Positions 17,363 through 26,522 are shown, counted from the first letter of the stretch. The stretch: DNA of 64,000 nt from Hyphomonas sp. (GCA_017792365.1 CP051229.1:248001-312000), one strand, 5' to 3'. Notes: generated from the sequence alone by a model not told the origin. Numbers and translations are program-made.

Positions 17363-20300
17363 TGCCAGCCTTCCACCATGCCACCCTGTATGGTCGGGAG
17401 ATCGGCGTCCTCGTCATCCTCGTGCGGCCAGTTGCCGGCGGCGGCATCATCAGCGTTTTCATCGATCCGCTCAAGCGGCCCAATCATATGGTTCGAAACA
17501 CCCTCTGACGGGTCGAACACCAGCGCGGAAAGCTCGATCGGTTCCGGCTGACCGACCATGTTGTGCGTCTGATTGTGGGCGACAGAAATCTCGCCAAGTT
17601 CGGTCACGCTTGAGGCGGCGATCGATGTCCCGGCCATCAGCGAAGCACTTGCGCCAGACGCCCCGCCGCCCGCATCGGTGACGACGATATCGCTGCCTGC
17701 AAGAGCCGGCGCGCCAGAAAGGATCGCTACTTCTACGCCAGCATCGCCGCCAACGCCGTCCGGATCGTAAGTCAGGGCGCCGGTGTTTGTGTCGTAGAAC
17801 AGCACCGTCCCGAGCGCATCCGTCTGTCCCGGCGTCAGCGCCGTGAACCCGAGCGCCGAGACTTCGATACGATCCACGCCCGGCACAAAGTCGGTGATCG
17901 TGTCCACGCCATCGGTGGGATCGAGGAACACGAACGTATCCTCGCCATCACCGCCAGTCAGCGTGTCATCGCCACGCAACCCTGTGATCCGGTCGTCGCC
18001 ACCTTCGCCGTTCAGCGTGTCATCATAGACCCACCCTGTCAGGCTATCCGGCCCATCCCCGCCCTCAAGCGCCCTCTCACCCAACCTGTCGTCGAAATTG
18101 GTGATGATCTGCTGTTCTATGCTGCCGCCAGTTAGGTGCCAGACAACGACCAGTGCGCCATCTTCGCGCAACGCGATCGACGGGAATTGATTGCTGGCAT
18201 CGCCATTCCCGTTCAGCCAGAATTCGCCGCCGATGGGGGCGCCATCCGGCCCAAACCGTCGTCCCGCTATCACGCCTTTTGCGTCTACGTCTGTCTGCCA
18301 GATGACGACAAACCCGCCGTCTTCGAGTCCCTCCACTCGTGGTCGTTCTTGTCTCGACAAGGTGTAGCTGTTGACCTGTACCTCGCCGTTGACACGGGCT
18401 CCGGCCGAATCAAAGCGCTGCGCAAAAATGCCGTGCCCGGAGCCGTCGTTCCCTTCGCGGTCCACCCAGGCGACGACAAAGCCGCCATCGGCCAAAGCGC
18501 CGACCGAGCCATCGCGTTGGATGCCTGCTGTAGTCGAGTTGACACCGATGTCGCCGGACAACGGCGTGCCGTCGGCCTCAAAGATACGTGCGAACACCCC
18601 GCTCATGGAATTATCGTGACCCGCTTGGTCCTCCCAAACGATGACAAAGCCACCGTCGGCGAGACCAACTGCACTTCGGGCGAATGCTCCGCCAGCGTTC
18701 TGGAACCCGGACGTTTCCAGGTTTACGACAAATTCGCCAGTGCTAGGCATGCCCTCACTGTCGAATATACGGGCGTAGACATCAGCGAATTCGATTTCGC
18801 CGATCCACCAGGTTACGACAAAGCCCCCGCCGGAAAGGCCGGCAATTGTTGACTGCCATTGACCGTAATCAGTTGTCTCATTGACTATTGTCTCGAAACC
18901 TACCGGTCCGCCATTGGAGGCGTAGCGCTGGAAGTAGACGCCAGACTTGTCTCCGTCCTGTCCCCAAGAGTCCCAAGATACAACGAAGCCGCCATCGGCA
19001 AGGCCAGTCACTGAAGGCCGGTGCTGTGAATCGACCGTCGTCGTATTCACAAGGAAATGATCGCCAGCTGACGCTCCGTTGGCGTCGTAAAGTTTGGCGT
19101 AAACCCCATCGCTGTCGCCATCCGGAAACGACAGGCCGCTGAGTGACAATGCAACGACGTGTCCGCCATCGGCCAAACCAGCGACATCAAATTTGGGCGC
19201 CGCAGCAAAGGAGCCATCCATTACCGGCGGCAGGGCTTCGAAGCTCGCTGGTTCTCTATTGTCGAGCGAGTAATTGACCTGAGTCCCATCGGCATCAACC
19301 CTAACCAGGGCCGAGCCGGACGACGTCGTCGTCCCGTCCGATACTGTGAACGTGAAGTCGTCTGCACCGCTGAAGCCGTTGTTCGGAGTATATGTGTACG
19401 AGCCATCCGCAGCGAGCGCGAGAACGCCTTTGGAAGGCGGTCGGTCCACCGCAAAGGTGAGACTGTCGTTCTCCCGGTCTTCCGCGGTCAATCGCCCCTG
19501 CGCCACTGTTTCGGAGATGGCGAAAATCTGGGACTCGGCGGCAACCAAAGGCGCCTGGTTCGTGAAGTCCGGCGCCGCGCCGTCAGCATTGGTGATGACG
19601 ATGTCGCTGGCGACAAGGCCAGGCGCGCCGGCAAGTGTCGCGATCTGTACGCCAGCAGCGCCGCCCGCGCCGTCGGGATCATAAGTGAGGGTGCCGGTGC
19701 TGCTGTTGTAGAACAGCACAGTCCCAAGCGCATTGGTCTGGCCTGCGGTAAGGGCAGTAAAGCCAAGCGCCGATATCTCGATACGATCCACGCCAGAGAC
19801 AAAGTCAGTAATCGTGTCCACGCCATCGGCAGGATCGAAGAACACGAACGCGTCGCGCCCCGCGCCGCCCGTCAGCGTGTCGTTGCCTTTGCGACCGGCG
19901 AGACTGTCGTTGCCGCCCCGGCCGTCAATCGTGTTGTTCTGCTGATCGCCCTTGATACTGTCGTTCAGTTCGGTCCCGACAACATTCTTCACAAGCGCAG
20001 AGACCATCTCCGGCGTCGCGGCAAACGTGCCGCCCACCGTCGAGACGGCACTGGTCAGCGCATCGAACCATTCCTGAGCGATCTTGGCGTAGCCTGCGTC
20101 GGTCGGATGGATGCCGTCGCCGAGGTCGGCAACGGTGAGGTTCGGCATTGGCACCAACGTGACGTCGATCCCAAGTCCCTGCGCCTGAAGGACCAGATCA
20201 TCCAGCTGCGCATTGACGGCTGTGGCAAGAACATCGGAATCGTCCCGTAACCCGTTGTTGAGCGGCTGGTAGACTTCCGGCTCAAGCGGCGGCAGCGCCG

Positions 20301-23300
20301 AGACCAGTATGGAAACGCCCGGCGATTGCGCTTCGAGATCCTGAAAGATCTGTAGCAATGCCTGTGGGACGGTATCTACCGAATTGGCGAAGCGAAGCAC
20401 ATCGTTCGTGCCGAGCATGACCAGCGCCACATCCGGGCGGGTGCGCCCGGCGATCTCATCGGAAATCTGCGCAACCTGCACGGCCTGGATGCCGGAAACC
20501 CCGCGATGGTCTCGATCTTCCAGCGAGCCAGGGCCGCTCTGGAAATCGCCCACATAGTTCACGAGAAGCCCCGCGTCGGAGATGAGGCGGAAGAGGTCTT
20601 CGCGATAGCCATCCCATTGCGACTGCGGTTTTCCCGCCTCGAATCCCAAAGTGATCGAGTCGCCCAGCGGCAGCAGCCGCGCCACGGTTGCGCTCGTCTC
20701 TGACTCGAGATCAATCACCCGCCCATCGCTGGCCACATTGGCATAGGATAGGGTGTCTTCGGCAGGCGGCCCGAAGCTTGGCACGGTGAACCGGAAGAAC
20801 ACGACGTCTTCGTCGGGTCCCATGAACTGTGTGTTGGTTGCGTCCCAGATCCATTGTCCGGCGCTGTCCTGCGGCAGGCCGTCATTGGGGTTGTTCCATG
20901 GCCTGGTGTTGATGGCGCCGTAGGTGACCGCATTGGTCCAGAGGCTGTCGTCGAACCCCTGATCGTTCCATCCACTCGGCCCGGTGTTGGAGACCTTCCA
21001 CTCCGAGGAGCTGGCAAGCCTTGTCCCGTCCGCCAGCGCGATGTCGAGGAAGGCCCCGCCCGGACCCCACGTGTCCACCGCACGCAGCGCGATCACATCG
21101 CCGGCCTTGAGCTCGACGGTGGTCGACTGGGCTGCGGCCCAGTTGGTCCCGGAGAGCACAAGCTCGCCGTTGACGTACAGCTGGTAGAGATCGTCGACCC
21201 GCGCGGTGATCACCGCATCCTGGGCGAGCGGCTCGTCGGAGACGGCGATGGCGAACACATCGCTGACGCTAGCTCCGGAGGGATCCTGTGCGGTGACGCG
21301 CACATTGATGCTGGTCTCGGCGTCCGGGGTGCCCGAGAAGGTGCGGGTTGCGGGGTTGAAGCTGAGCCAGCCGGGCAGCGCCGATCCGTCGGCGCGGGTT
21401 GCGCTATAGCTCAGCGCATCGCCGTCAGGATCGCTGAACGCGGGCAGGGGCACGGTGAACGCGAACGCCTGTCCGACGGCTGCGCCCTGGTCGGCGATCG
21501 GGCTGGCGACCACGGGCGCATCGTTGACGTTGGCGACGGCGATCTGGAACGTGTCGGAGGCTACCCCGCCGCGGCCGTCGTCGGCGGTGATGCGCACGTT
21601 GACGTTCTGGACGTCGTTGGCGCCGGGCGTGCCGGAGAAGGTGCGGGTCGCCGCATTGAAGCTCAGCCAGCCGGGCAGGGCCGATCCGTCTGCGCGGGTT
21701 GCGCTATAGGCAAGGGCGTCATTGTCGGCGTCAGTGAAGGCGTTGGCCGGCGCGGTGAAGCTGAACGCTGCGCCCTGGGTCGCGCCCTGATCGGCGATCG
21801 GGTTGGCGAGCACGGGCGGGGCGTTGGGCGGCCCGAAGCTTGGCACGGTGAACCGGAAGAACACGACGTCTTCGTCGGGTCCCATGAACTGGGTGTTGGT
21901 GGCGTCCCAGATCCATTGCCCGGCGCTGTCCTGGGGCAGGCCGTCATTGGGGTTGTTCCATGGCCTGGTGTTGATGGCGCCGTAGGTGACCGCATTGGTC
22001 CAGAGGCTGTCGTCGAACCCCTGATCGTTCCATCCACTCGGCCCGGTGTTGGAGACCTTCCACTCCGAGGAGCTGGCAAGCCTTGTCCCGTCCGCCAGCG
22101 CGATGTCGAGGAAGGCCCCGCCCGGACCCCACGTGTCCACCGCACGCAGCGCGATCACATCGCCGGCCTTGAGCTCGACGGTGGTCGACTGGGCTGCGGC
22201 CCAGTTGGTCCCGGAGAGCACAAGCTCGCCGTTGACGTACAGCTGGTAGAGATCGTCGACCCGCGCGGTGATCACCGCATCCTGGGCGAGCGGCTCGTCG
22301 GAGACGGCGATGGCGAACACATCGCTGACGCTAGCTCCGGAGGGATCCTGTGCGGTGACGCGCACATTGATGCTGGTCTCGGCGTCCGGGGTGCCCGAGA
22401 AGGTGCGGGTTGCGGGGTTGAAGCTGAGCCAGCCGGGCAGCGCCGATCCGTCGGCGCGGGTTGCGCTATAGCTCAGCGCATCGCCGTCAGGATCGCTGAA
22501 CGCGGGCAGGGGCACGGTGAACGCGAACGCCTGTCCGACGGCTGCGCCCTGGTCGGCGATCGGGCTGGCGACCACGGGCGCATCGTTGACGTTGGCGACG
22601 GCGATCTGGAACGTGTCGGAGGCTACCCCGCCGCGGCCGTCGTCGGCGGTGATGCGCACGTTGACGTTCTGGACGTCGTTGGCGCCGGGCGTGCCGGAGA
22701 AGGTGCGGGTCGCCGCATTGAAGCTCAGCCAGCCGGGCAGGGCCGATCCGTCTGCGCGGGTTGCGCTATAGGCAAGGGCGTCATTGTCGGCGTCAGTGAA
22801 GGCGTTGGCCGGCGCGGTGAAGCTGAACGCTGCGCCCTGGGTCGCGCCCTGATCGGCGATCGGGTTGGCGAGCACGGGCGGGGCGTTGGGCGGCCCGAAG
22901 CTTGGCACGGTGAACCGGAAGAACACGACGTCTTCGTCGGGTCCCATGAACTGGGTGTTGGTGGCGTCCCAGATCCACTGTCCGGCGCTGTCCTGCGGCA
23001 GGCCGTCATTGGGGTTGTTCCATGGCCTGGTGTTGATGGCGCCGTAGGTGACCGCATTGGTCCAGAGGCTGTCGTCGAACCCCTGATCGTTCCATCCACT
23101 CGGCCCGGTGTTGGAGACCTTCCACTCCGCGGAGCTGGCAAGCCTTGTCCCGTCCGCCAGCGCGATGTCGAGGAAGGCCCCGCCCGGTCCCCACGTGTCC
23201 ACCGCACGCAGCGCGATCACATCGCCTTCATTCAGATCGACTTCGACAACCTCGGCGTCTACCCAGTTGTCATCGGCCAGGATCAGCTCGCCGTTGACGT

Positions 23301-23349
23301 ACAGCTGATACAAATCGTCGACGCGTAAAGCGATGCGTGCCTGAGCCAT
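17359..23349 (-). CDS. giant secreted RTX protein with beta-sandwich/Ig repeats and an SGNH-hydrolase domain
   Basis: The 1996-residue product has, in order: three copies of a beta-sandwich, jelly-roll-like module (VDDLYQLYVNGELIL; about 1-152, 355-506, 709-860); Ig/cadherin-like He_PIG pairs between them (about 155-351 and 509-705); an SGNH/GDSL hydrolase domain (about 870-1110) with LLPLGDSITLG, VMLGTNDVL and DGIHPTDAGY supplying the Ser, Asn and Asp/His blocks; RTX repeats (GGNDSLAGRKGNDTLTGG near 1145); a cadherin-like segment; a row of ADGGFVVSW-type repeats (about 1380-1715) possibly forming a propeller; a second RTX block near 1780-1820; and an acidic tail. There is no Sec signal, as expected for type I export. 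Likely a Ca2+-dependent surface or extracellular esterase/deacetylase binding polysaccharide; the substrate is unknown. Confidence 0.9.
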   Translation of the reverse strand: MAQARIALRVDDLYQLYVNGELILADDNWVDAEVVEVDLNEGDVIALRAVDTWGPGGAFLDIALADGTRLASSAEWKVSNTGPSGWNDQGFDDSLWTNAVTYGAINTRPWNNPNDGLPQDSAGQWIWDATNTQFMGPDEDVVFFRFTVPSFGPPNAPPVLANPIADQGATQGAAFSFTAPANAFTDADNDALAYSATRADGSALPGWLSFNAATRTFSGTPGANDVQNVNVRITADDGRGGVASDTFQIAVANVNDAPVVASPIADQGAAVGQAFAFTVPLPAFSDPDGDALSYSATRADGSALPGWLSFNPATRTFSGTPDAETSINVRVTAQDPSGASVSDVFAIAVSDEPLAQDAVITARVDDLYQLYVNGELVLSGTNWAAAQSTTVELKAGDVIALRAVDTWGPGGAFLDIALADGTRLASSSEWKVSNTGPSGWNDQGFDDSLWTNAVTYGAINTRPWNNPNDGLPQDSAGQWIWDATNTQFMGPDEDVVFFRFTVPSFGPPNAPPVLANPIADQGATQGAAFSFTAPANAFTDADNDALAYSATRADGSALPGWLSFNAATRTFSGTPGANDVQNVNVRITADDGRGGVASDTFQIAVANVNDAPVVASPIADQGAAVGQAFAFTVPLPAFSDPDGDALSYSATRADGSALPGWLSFNPATRTFSGTPDAETSINVRVTAQDPSGASVSDVFAIAVSDEPLAQDAVITARVDDLYQLYVNGELVLSGTNWAAAQSTTVELKAGDVIALRAVDTWGPGGAFLDIALADGTRLASSSEWKVSNTGPSGWNDQGFDDSLWTNAVTYGAINTRPWNNPNDGLPQDSAGQWIWDATNTQFMGPDEDVVFFRFTVPSFGPPAEDTLSYANVASDGRVIDLESETSATVARLLPLGDSITLGFEAGKPQSQWDGYREDLFRLISDAGLLVNYVGDFQSGPGSLEDRDHRGVSGIQAVQVAQISDEIAGRTRPDVALVMLGTNDVLRFANSVDTVPQALLQIFQDLEAQSPGVSILVSALPPLEPEVYQPLNNGLRDDSDVLATAVNAQLDDLVLQAQGLGIDVTLVPMPNLTVADLGDGIHPTDAGYAKIAQEWFDALTSAVSTVGGTFAATPEMVSALVKNVVGTELNDSIKGDQQNNTIDGRGGNDSLAGRKGNDTLTGGAGRDAFVFFDPADGVDTITDFVSGVDRIEISALGFTALTAGQTNALGTVLFYNSSTGTLTYDPDGAGGAAGVQIATLAGAPGLVASDIVITNADGAAPDFTNQAPLVAAESQIFAISETVAQGRLTAEDRENDSLTFAVDRPPSKGVLALAADGSYTYTPNNGFSGADDFTFTVSDGTTTSSGSALVRVDADGTQVNYSLDNREPASFEALPPVMDGSFAAAPKFDVAGLADGGHVVALSLSGLSFPDGDSDGVYAKLYDANGASAGDHFLVNTTTVDSQHRPSVTGLADGGFVVSWDSWGQDGDKSGVYFQRYASNGGPVGFETIVNETTDYGQWQSTIAGLSGGGFVVTWWIGEIEFADVYARIFDSEGMPSTGEFVVNLETSGFQNAGGAFARSAVGLADGGFVIVWEDQAGHDNSMSGVFARIFEADGTPLSGDIGVNSTTAGIQRDGSVGALADGGFVVAWVDREGNDGSGHGIFAQRFDSAGARVNGEVQVNSYTLSRQERPRVEGLEDGGFVVIWQTDVDAKGVIAGRRFGPDGAPIGGEFWLNGNGDASNQFPSIALREDGALVVVWHLTGGSIEQQIITNFDDRLGERALEGGDGPDSLTGWVYDDTLNGEGGDDRITGLRGDDTLTGGDGEDTFVFLDPTDGVDTITDFVPGVDRIEVSALGFTALTPGQTDALGTVLFYDTNTGALTYDPDGVGGDAGVEVAILSGAPALAGSDIVVTDAGGGASGASASLMAGTSIAASSVTELGEISVAHNQTHNMVGQPEPIELSALVFDPSEGVSNHMIGPLERIDENADDAAAGNWPHEDDEDADLPTIQGGMVEGWQ
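20766..23349 (-). repeat. 1062-bp near-identical tandem repeat inside the RTX gene (two full copies plus a partial third)
   Basis: The block 20766-21827 recurs at 21828-22889 with only scattered substitutions, and a third copy begins at 22890 and stays close until about 23220, where the gene's own 5' end diverges. The period is exactly 1062 bp (354 codons), so each unit encodes one beta-sandwich module plus two Ig-like modules. The near identity implies recent duplication or gene conversion; copy number may vary between strains and could be mis-assembled. Confidence 0.92.
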
Positions 23350-23830
23350 AAGTCCCCCTACATTCCCCCTCCGAGCCTTGGCAGACCGGAGCCATTTACC
23401 ACGCGAATGTCGCGTAGCTTGCAGCGTCGCGTTTTAGAGACGAACCGGGCCGACTGCGAACCGGTTCGCGCTATTGGTGCAAGCGGAGCTGCTAATCTGC
23501 CGCAGAGGGAAAACAAAACGCCAGCGCGGCGCGCTGATCAAGCGGCGGAATGCAATTAGTTCGCCACGCGATGTCACGCCGCGCAAGGTGGTCGCCAGGT
23601 GTGTCTCGCAGGACAACCGGGTTGCTGACATAAGCTAGGAAGCGGACCCGGCGCGACCTTCAACTCAGGCTCCCAGAGAGGCGAGTTGGGGAAGCCAGCA
23701 CTACCGTCATCGATCGCGAGCGCCGACTGGACCCGGTGATGCGATGGGTGTCGTCAGGGCATTTCAGGGCGAGTGACGATCGTCTTTGCAGGCCACTCCA
23801 ATGCCGCCGCCCTAAGTCACCACACGCAAA

Positions 23831-23845
23831 TGCAAATCACTTGCA
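23831..23845. promoter_or_regulatory. Fur-box-like palindrome
   Basis: TGCAAATCACTTGCA is a perfect TGCAA-N5-TTGCA inverted repeat, the alphaproteobacterial Fur/Mur type. It is nearly the same sequence as the site in front of the haem receptor (59552). The regulated gene is not obvious: the small rightward gene at 24079, or the secretion operon ~480 bp to the left. Confidence 0.55.
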
Positions 23846-23873
23846 ACATGCCCTGGTTCCGCCTATTCCTAGG

Positions 23874-23888
23874 TGCGAATGAGTCGCA
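23874..23888. promoter_or_regulatory. second Fur-box-like palindrome
   Basis: TGCGAATGAGTCGCA is a TGCGA-N5-TCGCA inverted repeat, 43 bp from the first box. Pairs of such boxes with A/G exchange at the fourth base are common at iron-regulated promoters. Confidence 0.5.
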
Positions 23889-24078
23889 AGTATCCGCGCT
23901 TCCACAACTCAGGCCGCAACGAATGAAAGACGCGAGTTCAGCCATTCCCCGAACGAACAGCTGCGGCCCAACCGACCGCCGCGCTCAGGCGCGATGCGTG
24001 TGGTGCGCCCGCCGGAACAGGGCGTCATGACTATCCCTGCAACCTGTTGAACCATGAAGTAGGAGAACCGCCATCTGC

Positions 24079-24288
24079 ATGCCGTACGATACCGAACAGC
24101 TTGAATGCTGGCTGCACTCGCAGGTCAAGGTGATTGACGCCTGGATGGGAGAATTGCTGTCCGCGCCGGATTCTGATCTTGAGACAGCCCGGCGCCTGGA
24201 GGCGCACCGGCAATGGCTCAGCGCAGAGATCGCGCGGATCAGCCCCGCGCCGGACAGCTTGGACACGGCTGTCAGATCGAAAGCCTGA
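24079..24288 (+). CDS. hypothetical 69-residue protein
   Basis: A small acidic, probably helical protein (HSQVKVIDAWMGELLSAP, ARRLEAHRQWLSAEIARI). The ATG at 24079 has a TAGGAGA about 13 bases upstream, a little far. It has no signal peptide or membrane helix and I recognise no family. It lies about 190 bp downstream of two Fur-like boxes and converges with the zinc operon. Confidence 0.45.
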   Translation: MPYDTEQLECWLHSQVKVIDAWMGELLSAPDSDLETARRLEAHRQWLSAEIARISPAPDSLDTAVRSKA

Positions 24289-24347
24289 CCTCTTCAGGTC
24301 AGCTGCACGCCCGGCGATTCAGCAAGCCTCGACGCTGCGGTTTGCGC

Positions 24348-24917
24348 CTAGCGGAAGGAATAATCGCTCATGCCCGCCAGTTCGAGTTCGTAGGCGGCGT
24401 CAGCAAGCGCGGTGTCGTTGCGCTGGGTCTTCAACACGCCCTCGAACCAGTACGCGACGTAGATGTCGTCCACTTTCGTCGGCTTTTTGGACTTTGCGAA
24501 AATGATCTGGTTCGGCGGCGGCGGCGGCGTATGCAGGCACGCGCCGAAATATGGGACGATCAGGAACTCGGTGTACTCGTTTTGCGCATTGAAATCGAGC
24601 GGAACGACGAAGCCCGGAATCTTGACCCGTGTGTTGTCCAGCTCTTCCACCGTGGTGAACGTGCCGAACTGCATCATCTGGTCCAGCGCGCCGCCTTCGA
24701 CGATGCCCTCAGGGTTCGCTGATTCCAGCGTCGCCATATATGTGGTGTAGATCTCCTCGAGCCGCTCATCCTCGCCCGGAGGCCAAAGATCGTCCCAAGT
24801 GATCTCGTCGGACAACGCCGCGGATTTTTGCGCATGCGCCAGTGGGACCGATTGCTGGCCCAGTACAGGAACAAACGCGAGCGTTGCGGCGAGAAATAGA
24901 GCGCGGGATTTCATCAT
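24348..24917 (-). CDS. DUF3299 family exported protein (last gene of the zinc-type operon)
   Basis: The 189-residue product has a signal peptide (ALFLAATLAFVPVLG) and the DUF3299 core: VKIPGFVVPLDFN near 95-107, FLIVPYFGACLHTPPPPPNQ near 118-137, then a C-terminal AYELELAGMSDYSFR. It lies five bases after the DUF2796 gene. DUF3299 genes recur beside FtsX-type ABC transporters and DUF2796 zinc-binding proteins; the conserved Cys and His in GACLH could bind metal, but this is inference. A second member is at 25992-26519, so the operon holds two DUF3299 paralogues. Confidence 0.85.
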   Translation of the reverse strand: MMKSRALFLAATLAFVPVLGQQSVPLAHAQKSAALSDEITWDDLWPPGEDERLEEIYTTYMATLESANPEGIVEGGALDQMMQFGTFTTVEELDNTRVKIPGFVVPLDFNAQNEYTEFLIVPYFGACLHTPPPPPNQIIFAKSKKPTKVDDIYVAYWFEGVLKTQRNDTALADAAYELELAGMSDYSFR

Positions 24918-24922
24918 GGCCC

Positions 24923-25531
24923 TTATTGTAACCGAAGGGTTCTGGCGTTGGTAGTGAGCTGTGCAGAGACCTGACCGGCATCGGTAAACAAAACGGCATC
25001 CGCACGCTCGACCTGCGGAAAGCTGTCGAACAACGGCAACACTACCGAGCGCACATCCCGAGGCGAGTCACAATGAAATGACCAGGTCAGAACGACGTCG
25101 TTATGCCCGCCGTGTTCATCATGATCGTGATCGTGATCGTGGGTATGGTCGCTATCCCCGTCGCTCTCGCTCACCGACGTCAGCCCGGCGGCCGGACCAA
25201 AGGGCCCCAGCTCGGCCCCTTCGAGCGCGCAGCCTGCGGCCTGTGGAAAGCTGACAACGCGATCCGGTGTTTTGAGGCGGGTTGCGGTCGCGACCCACTT
25301 GTCAGCCTCGATCTCGTTGGTAGGGGCATGCTCGAAGCCAACGAGGTTCCACATCGGCGATTCGAGCTCAACGATCGCCGTATCGCCTTCAACCGACACC
25401 ACCAGATTCAATAGACCATGCACATGGCTGTCGGCGCCTCTTGCCGCGCCGGTCTCCTGCGCCAGCGCAGCGCCGGTCACCGGCATTGCGAGAACAGTGA
25501 ACGCGGCGGCGAGCAATACCCGCTTCTTCAT
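24923..25531 (-). CDS. zrgA: DUF2796 / ZrgA-like periplasmic zinc-binding protein
   Basis: The 202-residue secreted protein has a signal peptide (VLLAAAFTVLAMPVTGAALAQ), an early DSHVHGLLNL motif typical of DUF2796, and a His/Asp-rich flexible loop (DHTHDHDHDHDEHGGH near 128-143) like those of ZnuA and ZrgA. These proteins bind Zn2+ in the periplasm and serve Zur-controlled uptake systems. The start at 25531 has a good AGGGAGGTAGCC site; the open frame continues upstream only because the missing base in merC brings that gene into the same frame. It sits in an operon with an ABC transporter, MerC and DUF3299 proteins. Confidence 0.85.
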   Translation of the reverse strand: MKKRVLLAAAFTVLAMPVTGAALAQETGAARGADSHVHGLLNLVVSVEGDTAIVELESPMWNLVGFEHAPTNEIEADKWVATATRLKTPDRVVSFPQAAGCALEGAELGPFGPAAGLTSVSESDGDSDHTHDHDHDHDEHGGHNDVVLTWSFHCDSPRDVRSVVLPLFDSFPQVERADAVLFTDAGQVSAQLTTNARTLRLQ

Positions 25532-25571
25532 GGCTACCTCCCTGACAGGGGTCGGTCTCCGGACCTGCTCG

Positions 25572-25981
25572 TCATAGGCTCGTGCAGGTTCCGGAAATGC
25601 GACGCCGCTTGTGGCTGTGAACGATGTTGACAATGTGGCCCGTGGCGAGGAGGGCGCCGCCGGTCGCCGACACCCAACCCTCCCATTCGTGCCGGGAAAC
25701 TCGAGCGCGCCCATGAGCATCGCAGACAGGCCAGCGAGCGCCAGCGTCCACGCAAGCGCCGGCGCCCGTGTGGCGCGAAGCGCGAGCAGCGCAACCGGCG
25801 CCGCGAGCATAAGCACGGCCCAGTGAACCCATTCGGCCTCGGCGAACGCCGACAGGCTAGGCGCGAAGGCCGCCGCTACAGGCAGGGCAAGGCAATGGAT
25901 GGCGCACCCGACCGACAGCCCGACACCCGTCAGGTCGAGCGGGTTCTTCTTCGCGAGCGTCAGGCCGCTGTCTGGTGACAT
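25572..25981 (-). CDS. MerC-domain membrane protein, one-base frameshift near 25682-25693
   Basis: The protein starts MSPDSGLTLAKKNPLDLTG, then shows the MerC signature GLSVGCAIHCLALPV (paired Cys on the first helix) and further helices to LMGALEFPG. After that the family sequence continues in another frame: EWEGWVSATGGALLATGHIVNIVHSH to a stop at 25572. Restoring one base gives ~136 residues, normal for MerC. MerC proteins are inner-membrane metal importers (Hg2+ in mer operons); homologues in zinc operons are thought to act in zinc homeostasis. Uncorrected, the frame runs on and fuses artificially with the DUF2796 gene. Confidence 0.82.
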
Positions 25982-25991
25982 CTTCAGATCC

Positions 25992-26519
25992 TTATCTGTG
26001 CCGGCTCAGCGAGCTCAGCTCGAGCAGGTAGGCGGAATCGCCCATTGAGGAGGAATTCTGCGAAACGCGAAGCGTGCCGGCCGCGACGTAGGCGTTGGAC
26101 AACGCGCCGAGCTTCACGGGCGTTTTCGACCGAACCAGCAGCGTCTGGTTTGGCGGCGGTGGCGGCGCGTGAATGCAGGCGCCGTAATACGGCACAAGCA
26201 GAAACTCGCGCGATGCACCGCCGTCAAAGTCCAGCGGCACGACGAAACCGGATAGGGCGATGGACTCCCCGTCCAGAGCATCGATCACACCGTACATACC
26301 GGGCTGGATCGCCTGCATCGAATCCGCGACATCGTCGGCTGCGCCGTGTGGCGCCGCGCGCAGCAGCGCCATGACCTGCATGCTGGCGAGCTTCTCGACG
26401 TCCGAAGCCGGCGCAAGCTCCTTCCAGGCAATTTCCCGCGCGTCCTCGGCGATGGCGCGCTGACTGCCAACGAGGGCGAGGGCGGCCGCGACAAGCTGGA
26501 TGATCCTGCGCAAGTTCAT
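25992..26519 (-). CDS. DUF3299 family exported protein
   Basis: A 175-residue protein with signal peptide (IIQLVAAALALVGSQRAIA) and the DUF3299 blocks SGFVVPLDFD and FLLVPYYGACIHAPPPPPNQ, ending LELSSLSRHR. It starts three bases after the permease stop and is followed by merC after ten bases. It is paralogous to 24348-24917, sharing the PY(F/Y)GAC(L/I)H-P5-NQ core. Role unknown; context ties it to zinc acquisition. Confidence 0.85.
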   Translation of the reverse strand: MNLRRIIQLVAAALALVGSQRAIAEDAREIAWKELAPASDVEKLASMQVMALLRAAPHGAADDVADSMQAIQPGMYGVIDALDGESIALSGFVVPLDFDGGASREFLLVPYYGACIHAPPPPPNQTLLVRSKTPVKLGALSNAYVAAGTLRVSQNSSSMGDSAYLLELSSLSRHR

Positions 26520-26522
26520 GGC

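Larger units (their letters stand above)
23350..24078. other. 729-bp region without a clear gene, carrying two Fur-box-like sites
   Basis: This lies between the start of the type I secretion operon and a small rightward gene. Open frames here lack plausible composition or ribosome binding sites. The only clear signals are two TGC(A/G)A-N5-T(T/C)GCA palindromes near 23831 and 23874. Confidence 0.45.

Noticed and set aside
20854-23328. An 824-codon rightward open frame on the opposite strand of the RTX gene
   Set aside because: It mirrors the 1062-bp repeats in high-GC DNA; the leftward frame has recognised domains and continues to an operon junction, while the rightward frame has no family match or ribosome binding site.
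24923-25981. A 352-residue MerC-DUF2796 fusion protein
   Set aside because: The linker is out-of-frame MerC sequence; the true MerC C-terminus lies in another frame, and the DUF2796 part has its own signal peptide and ribosome binding site.
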